From Gaiellasilicea sp963789355 (lineage in GTDB: Bacteria > Actinomycetota > Thermoleophilia > Gaiellales > Gaiellaceae): a DNA stretch of 64,000 bases. The notes under the pieces were generated by a model, which saw only the letters and a list, made by a program, of their open reading frames with translations, was not told the DNA's origin and did not search any database. The translations under genes were made by a program, and so were the position numbers. The stretch is from assembly GCA_963789355.1 (NCBI GenBank), contig CAWBKK010000002.1, forward strand, positions 682,001-746,000, given 5' to 3'. This document shows positions 60,516 through 64,000 of the stretch, in pieces (position 1 is the first letter of the stretch; each line of letters opens with the position of its first letter).

Positions 60516-60521
60516 AGCCTA
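60516..60521 (-). promoter_or_regulatory. -10 box (TAGGCT) of a leaderless enolase-superfamily gene
   Basis: On the minus strand TAGGCT precedes GTG 60509 by six bases. The divergent gene at 60531 starts close by, and TAACCC at 60520 could be its own -10, so the two promoters overlap. Confidence 0.4.
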
Positions 60522-60530
60522 ACCCTGACG

Positions 60531-61370
60531 GTGCGCATCGGCGTCCTCAGCGATCTCCACTGCGAGCTCGAGCCGTCGGGCTCGCGCTGGATCAACGTCT
60601 TCGAGCCCGAGCACCTCGATCGGCGAATCGAGGCGGCGTTCGCGTGGTTCGGCGAGGCCGAGGTCGAGCTGATCCTCCTCCTCGGCGATGTCGTCCAGTT
60701 CGCGAACTCGGGGGATCTCAGGCACGTGTTCGCCCGCGTGTCCGCAGTGGCAGCTGCTCCGCTCGCGACCGTGAACGGCAACCACGATCTGCGCCTCGGC
60801 GAAGAGTTCGCCGAGGCGGCGAACGAGCACGGGATTCGCCTGCTCCACGAGGCGCCGCTCGAGCTTGCGGGGGTTGGTGTTACCGGCGTCGGCATCGGTC
60901 GAGGCGCGGCGCCGCCGCAGTATGTCGGCGGGTTGGGTGGCAGGGGCGACACCGAGCTCGTCGTCGTCGCCTCGCACTTTCCGGTCCTCTCCGAAGCGTC
61001 TCGCGTGGCGGCGGCCGGTTTGCCGTATGCCGGCGACCTCGTCAACCGCGCCGAGCTCGAGGATCAACTGCGATCGGATGCGCGACCGAGGCTCGTCCTC
61101 AGCGGACACATCCATGCCCGATGCTCCACCCACGAGGGCCCGCTGCTCCAGTTCACGGTCGGCGCCCTGATCGAGCCGCCGTTCGACGCGACGGTCGTCG
61201 AGATCGAGGGGATGCTCGTGCGGCGCACGGCGCGGCGCCTCGGCGAGATCGCCATCACTGATCCCGTCTTCGCCGCGGACGACGAGCTCTGGCAATGGGC
61301 CAACGATCGCTGGGAGATTCAGCGGCTCGCGTCGAGCGCGGCGAGCACGTCGGCGCTCTCCCAGACCTGA
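60531..61370 (+). CDS. Calcineurin-like metallophosphoesterase
   Basis: A 279-residue phosphoesterase. The five motif blocks are VRIGVLSDLHCE (D-x-H), LLLGDVVQF (GD), TVNGNHDLRL (GNHD), VVASHFPV (H) and LVLSGHIHARCS (GHxH). Two metal ions are expected in a cytoplasmic enzyme acting on phosphodiesters or phosphomonoesters. GTG 60531 has no clear ribosome site. The last 52 bases overlap the 3' end of the isochorismatase-family gene on the other strand. Confidence 0.86.
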   Translation: MRIGVLSDLHCELEPSGSRWINVFEPEHLDRRIEAAFAWFGEAEVELILLLGDVVQFANSGDLRHVFARVSAVAAAPLATVNGNHDLRLGEEFAEAANEHGIRLLHEAPLELAGVGVTGVGIGRGAAPPQYVGGLGGRGDTELVVVASHFPVLSEASRVAAAGLPYAGDLVNRAELEDQLRSDARPRLVLSGHIHARCSTHEGPLLQFTVGALIEPPFDATVVEIEGMLVRRTARRLGEIAITDPVFAADDELWQWANDRWEIQRLASSAASTSALSQT

Positions 61371-61990
61371 CCGAACACCCGCGCGAAGCCGCTGAGGGCC
61401 GCGCGGTGGTGATGCTCGAAGAACGTCGCCGTCGCATCCTCGACGAGGATCACGTTGAAGCCGCGATCGGCAGCGTCGCGCGCTGTCGTCTCGACGCACA
61501 TGTCCGTCGCCATCCCGGCGACAACCAGCGTCTCGACCTCCAGGTTGCGCAGCAGCCACTCGAAGCCGGTCGAGTTGAACGCGCTCGAGGTGTTCTTGTC
61601 GACCACGAGCTCGCCGGGGGCGGGCGCCAGCGCCGCGATCAGCTCGTGCTCGAACGTGCCGCGATGCCACAGCGCCGGTGTGCCGGTGCTCTCGAGCGCC
61701 TCGACATCGCGGCGGCGGCGGCGTTCGATCATGTCGCTGCCGTCGGCGAGGAGTGGGCCGTGGCGCGTGAAGACGACGCGGCGGCCCGCCGCCCTGAAGC
61801 CTTCGAGCAGGCTCCGCGCGTTCGGGACCGTGGTCTCCTGGACGCGGGACAGGTAATAGCGCGCGATCTCCGGGTACCGCTCCGACAGCATCTGCGGCAG
61901 GCCGACGTCGGGGTTGCACCCGTAGTTCTGCATGTCGATGACCACGAGCGCGGCACGTTTCCAGTCGACCTCGAAGTGGGGCCAGGGCAT
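61319..61990 (-). CDS. Isochorismatase-family cysteine hydrolase
   Basis: A 223-residue hydrolase with a full triad: Asp in LVVIDMQNYG, Lys in VVDKNTSSAF and Cys165 in GMATDMCVETTARDA. The cis-peptide Val-Ala-Gly before ATDM is normal. Such enzymes hydrolyse nicotinamide, carbamoyl amides, ureidoacrylate and related amides; motif spacing is near the ureidoacrylate or peroxyureidoacrylate amidase subgroup but no exact match is claimed. ATG 61990 lacks a strong ribosome site. Confidence 0.84.
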   Translation of the reverse strand: MPWPHFEVDWKRAALVVIDMQNYGCNPDVGLPQMLSERYPEIARYYLSRVQETTVPNARSLLEGFRAAGRRVVFTRHGPLLADGSDMIERRRRRDVEALESTGTPALWHRGTFEHELIAALAPAPGELVVDKNTSSAFNSTGFEWLLRNLEVETLVVAGMATDMCVETTARDAADRGFNVILVEDATATFFEHHHRAALSGFARVFGQVWESADVLAALDASR

Positions 61991-62058
61991 ATGCCAGCCG
62001 GCGAAAGTCTCCGCCGAGTCGATGGGCGCCAGATCGCTCAGGATACGCTCGACCCTAG

Positions 62059-62910
62059 ATGATCACCGACGTCCACACCCACGTCGGCGAGTACCCGCTC
62101 CATATCAGCGAGAAGTTCGCCTCGGAAGCGCGCGCGGCCTGGCCCGACGTCCCGCTGGGCGGCACTCTGGAAGGCCACTACGCGGATGCGCTCGCCGACG
62201 TCGACCGCGCGGTCGTGCTGGCGTTCAACGCGCCGGCCGCCGGCTTCGTCGTCCCCAACGACTACGTCGCCGCGTACGTGGCGCGCGACCCCGCAAGGCT
62301 GATCGGGTTCGGCGCCGTCGACCCGTCCGACGGCTCTGCGATCGACGAGCTGGAGCGGATGAAGGGCGACCTCGGTCTCGTCGGCTGCAAGCTCGGCCCG
62401 ATCTACCAGAACGTGGATCCGCTCGGGCCGGACTTCCTCCGCGTCTGCGCCGCGCTCGAGCGGCTCGAGCTGCCGCTGCTGATCCATCAGGGAACGACGT
62501 TCGCCCGTGCCGGCTCGTTGCTGCAGGCGCGGCCGATCCTGCTCGACGAGATCGCGTTGCGGCACCCGAAGCTGAAGATCGTGATCGCCCATATCGGGCA
62601 TCCCTGGTTCGACGAGGCGATCGCCGTCGTCCGGCGCCACCCGCACGTCTTCGCCGACGTCTCCGCGCTCGTGAGCCGGCGCTGGCTCCTCTACCAGGCG
62701 CTCGTGAGCGCGATCGAGTACCGCGTCGAGCACAAGCTGCTCTTCGGCACCGACTTCCCGTTCTTCACGGCGCGCCAGACGATCGACGGCCTCCGCTCGG
62801 TCACGGGCGAGGCGTTCGGGAGCGGGATGCCGGTCGTTGACGAGCAGGTGGTCGAGGACATCATCCATCGGCCCACGCTCGATCTCCTGGAGATCAGCGC
62901 GCCGTCCTGA
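62059..62910 (+). CDS. Amidohydrolase-2-family TIM-barrel metal-dependent hydrolase/decarboxylase
   Basis: A 283-residue amidohydrolase_2 protein. The H-x-H metal motif is ITDVHTHVGEYP, then LLIHQGTTFAR (His), IVIAHIGHPWFDEA (His) and LLFGTDFPFF (Asp). This set is that of decarboxylase-type members such as ACMSD or gamma-resorcylate decarboxylase and of lactonases. Reaction type is thus likely hydrolysis or decarboxylation of an aromatic or sugar lactone. ATG 62059 follows TACGCT by nine bases. The hairpin 62934-62968 follows its stop. Confidence 0.83.
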   Translation: MITDVHTHVGEYPLHISEKFASEARAAWPDVPLGGTLEGHYADALADVDRAVVLAFNAPAAGFVVPNDYVAAYVARDPARLIGFGAVDPSDGSAIDELERMKGDLGLVGCKLGPIYQNVDPLGPDFLRVCAALERLELPLLIHQGTTFARAGSLLQARPILLDEIALRHPKLKIVIAHIGHPWFDEAIAVVRRHPHVFADVSALVSRRWLLYQALVSAIEYRVEHKLLFGTDFPFFTARQTIDGLRSVTGEAFGSGMPVVDEQVVEDIIHRPTLDLLEISAPS

Positions 62911-62933
62911 GCGCGCCTACGCTGTCTCGACAA

Positions 62934-62968
62934 CGGCGTGCCAGACTCGTGTCTGGCACGGTACGCCG
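62934..62968. terminator. Strong hairpin between convergent genes
   Basis: GTGCCAGAC (62938-62946) and GTCTGGCAC (62951-62959) pair perfectly around TCGT. CGGCGT (62934) and ACGCCG (62963-62968) extend the stem past a small bulge. It lies 28 bases after the amidohydrolase stop and just before the end of the opposing PLP gene, so it can stop transcription from both sides. There is no T-run, so a repeat-type element is an alternative. Confidence 0.65.
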
Positions 62969-62970
62969 AG

Positions 62971-63999
62971 CTACGGCGACGCGGTCTCGGCAACGACTGC
63001 CGCGACGAGCTCCGCCGCCTCCGCGATCTCGGCGTCCCCGATCAAGCGGTGGGTGACGAAGCGGACGCGGCTCGTGTCGCGCTCCATTGCCAGGACGCCG
63101 CGCTCGGCGAGGAGCCGGAGGAACTCTTCCGGCTCGCGCCCGGTGCCGGCGACGTCGACCAACACGATGTTCGTCTCGATCTCCGCCGGCCGGACCTCGA
63201 GCCCCGGCACCGCCGCGAGCAGGGCCGCGAGCTCGCGCGCACGGCGGTGGTCGTCGGCGAGGCGGTCGACGAGCGTGTCGAGCGCGACGAGGGCGGCAGC
63301 GGCGGCGATCCCCGCCTTGTGGACGCTCGCCCCGCCCAGCCTCTGCAGCGTGCGGCGGGCGAGCTCGATCACCTGCGCGCGTCCGGCGAGGATCGTCCCC
63401 ATCGGCGCGCACAGGCCCTTGTTCAGGCTGACCGCGACCGTGTTCGCCGGAGCCGCCAGCTCCGACAGGGGGACGCCGAGGGCGACCGCGGCGTTGAAGA
63501 GCCGGGCGCCGTCGAGATGCACGTAGGCGCCGTGGCGCTGCGCCGCGCCGGCCAGCGCGGCCGTCAGCTCGGGCGTCAGGACCGTGCCGCCGGCCCGCGT
63601 GTGCGTGTTCTCGAGCACGAGCATCGTCGCGCCCGTCTCGACGATCAGGTCCTCCACCTCGGCCGGATCGAGCCGCCCGTCCTGCGCCCAGAGCGAGCTG
63701 TGCTCGAGACCGGCGATCTCCTCGAGCCCCATCGCCTCCGAGGTGAGCACGTGCGACGACGCCTCCAGCACCACGGTGCTGCCCCGAGGCGCGATCGTCA
63801 GCAGCGCGACCAGGTTCGCCATCCCGCAGGTCGGCACCCAGAGCGCCGCCTCCTTGCCGAGGAGCCCCGCCAGCCGCTCCTGCAGCTCGTTGACGGACGG
63901 GTCCTCGCCGATCGTGGCCCAGCCGAGCTTCGCCGAGCGCATCGCCTCCCACATCTCCTCCGTCGGCAGGCCGCACAGGTCGGACCGAAAATCGATCAC
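62971..63999 (-). CDS. Low-specificity threonine-aldolase-like PLP enzyme
   Basis: A 342-residue fold type I PLP enzyme of the beta-eliminating lyase/threonine aldolase type. Landmarks are FRSDLCGLPTEEMWEAM, WVPTCGMANLVALL, VLENTHTRAGGTV, AYVHLDGARLFNAAVALG (Asp for the PLP pyridine) and the Schiff-base Lys in VSLNKGLCAPMGT. It splits threonine-like beta-hydroxy amino acids to glycine and aldehyde. The visible start is GTG 63999, at the window edge; it gives a normal N-terminus, so the gene is probably complete, but an upstream start cannot be excluded. Confidence 0.84.
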   Translation of the reverse strand: MIDFRSDLCGLPTEEMWEAMRSAKLGWATIGEDPSVNELQERLAGLLGKEAALWVPTCGMANLVALLTIAPRGSTVVLEASSHVLTSEAMGLEEIAGLEHSSLWAQDGRLDPAEVEDLIVETGATMLVLENTHTRAGGTVLTPELTAALAGAAQRHGAYVHLDGARLFNAAVALGVPLSELAAPANTVAVSLNKGLCAPMGTILAGRAQVIELARRTLQRLGGASVHKAGIAAAAALVALDTLVDRLADDHRRARELAALLAAVPGLEVRPAEIETNIVLVDVAGTGREPEEFLRLLAERGVLAMERDTSRVRFVTHRLIGDAEIAEAAELVAAVVAETASP

Positions 64000-64000
64000 C

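Noticed and set aside
63985..63998. ATCGAT-type sequence at the right edge (aaaatcgatcacc)
   Set aside because: It is the first codons of the threonine-aldolase-like gene and lacks the second half of the palindrome.
1..64000. CRISPR arrays, insertion sequences, prophage or toxin-antitoxin genes
   Set aside because: No regular spaced repeats, transposase motifs, phage structural genes or recognisable toxin pairs were seen.

Overview
The window is high-GC DNA from an actinobacterial chromosome. Tightly packed operons with 1-8 bp start/stop overlaps, frequent GTG and TTG starts, actinobacterial TAnnnT -10 boxes and a DevS/DevR-type two-component system point to Actinomycetota. The collagen-like protein and the mix of soil-type catabolic genes suggest a deep lineage such as Thermoleophilia (Gaiellales or Solirubrobacterales), but no rRNA or taxonomic marker is present, so that placement is inference. 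I see no insertion sequence, prophage or CRISPR array, and one tRNA (Thr, CGT).

Layout: 1-7516 holds the C-terminus of a copper nitrite reductase-like protein, phosphoketolase (xfp), acetate kinase (ackA), a universal stress protein, a conserved hypothetical protein, and a DevR/DevS-like response regulator and two-GAF sensor kinase. Every gene here is broken by single-base indels, mostly extra C or G, which suggests poor sequence quality at a contig end or mass decay. The tRNA-Thr, a decayed low-GC stretch and a collagen-like membrane protein follow (7592-8956). From 9125 to 16869 runs a translationally coupled catabolic operon: SMP-30 lactonase, isochorismatase-like protein, aldehyde dehydrogenase, NIPSNAP protein, SDR, cupin, ThDP enzyme, RidA and amidase. 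It is followed by a complete branched-chain amino-acid-type ABC transporter (16916-22093), a TolB-like lipoprotein and a quinone-oxidoreductase-like enzyme.

From 23954 to 34402 come divergent sugar-acid and aldehyde modules: RraA-like aldolase plus U32-like protein; GntR/FCD regulator plus TIM-barrel isomerase; an epimerase, semialdehyde dehydrogenase, FAH-family protein and SDR operon; and a B12-dependent diol dehydratase whose large and medium subunits are fused. From 34404 to 40686 lies a molybdenum hydroxylase with a split molybdopterin subunit and its MoxR/VWA maturation pair. A near-palindrome (consensus GANNATCGATKATC) occurs before or inside the first codons of several of these operons and just before the GntR gene itself, so these blocks may form one regulon.

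From 42031 to 55347 is the most unusual block: two facing sets of paralogues (enolase superfamily, ceramidase-like, DoeB-type deacylase) together with class III aminotransferases, a LysA-like decarboxylase, a nitrilase-type amidohydrolase and an MFS exporter. Two nearly identical 31-bp elements sit in front of its rightward genes. It looks like an undescribed route for an N-acylated amino or diamino compound. The rest (55386-63999) is miscellaneous: cupin, acetyltransferase, aminoglycoside-phosphotransferase-like protein, a small lipoprotein, a BNR-repeat protein coupled to a MoaD/ThiS-like protein ending in Gly-Gly, a third enolase-superfamily enzyme, a metallophosphoesterase, an isochorismatase-family hydrolase, an amidohydrolase and a threonine-aldolase-like PLP enzyme.
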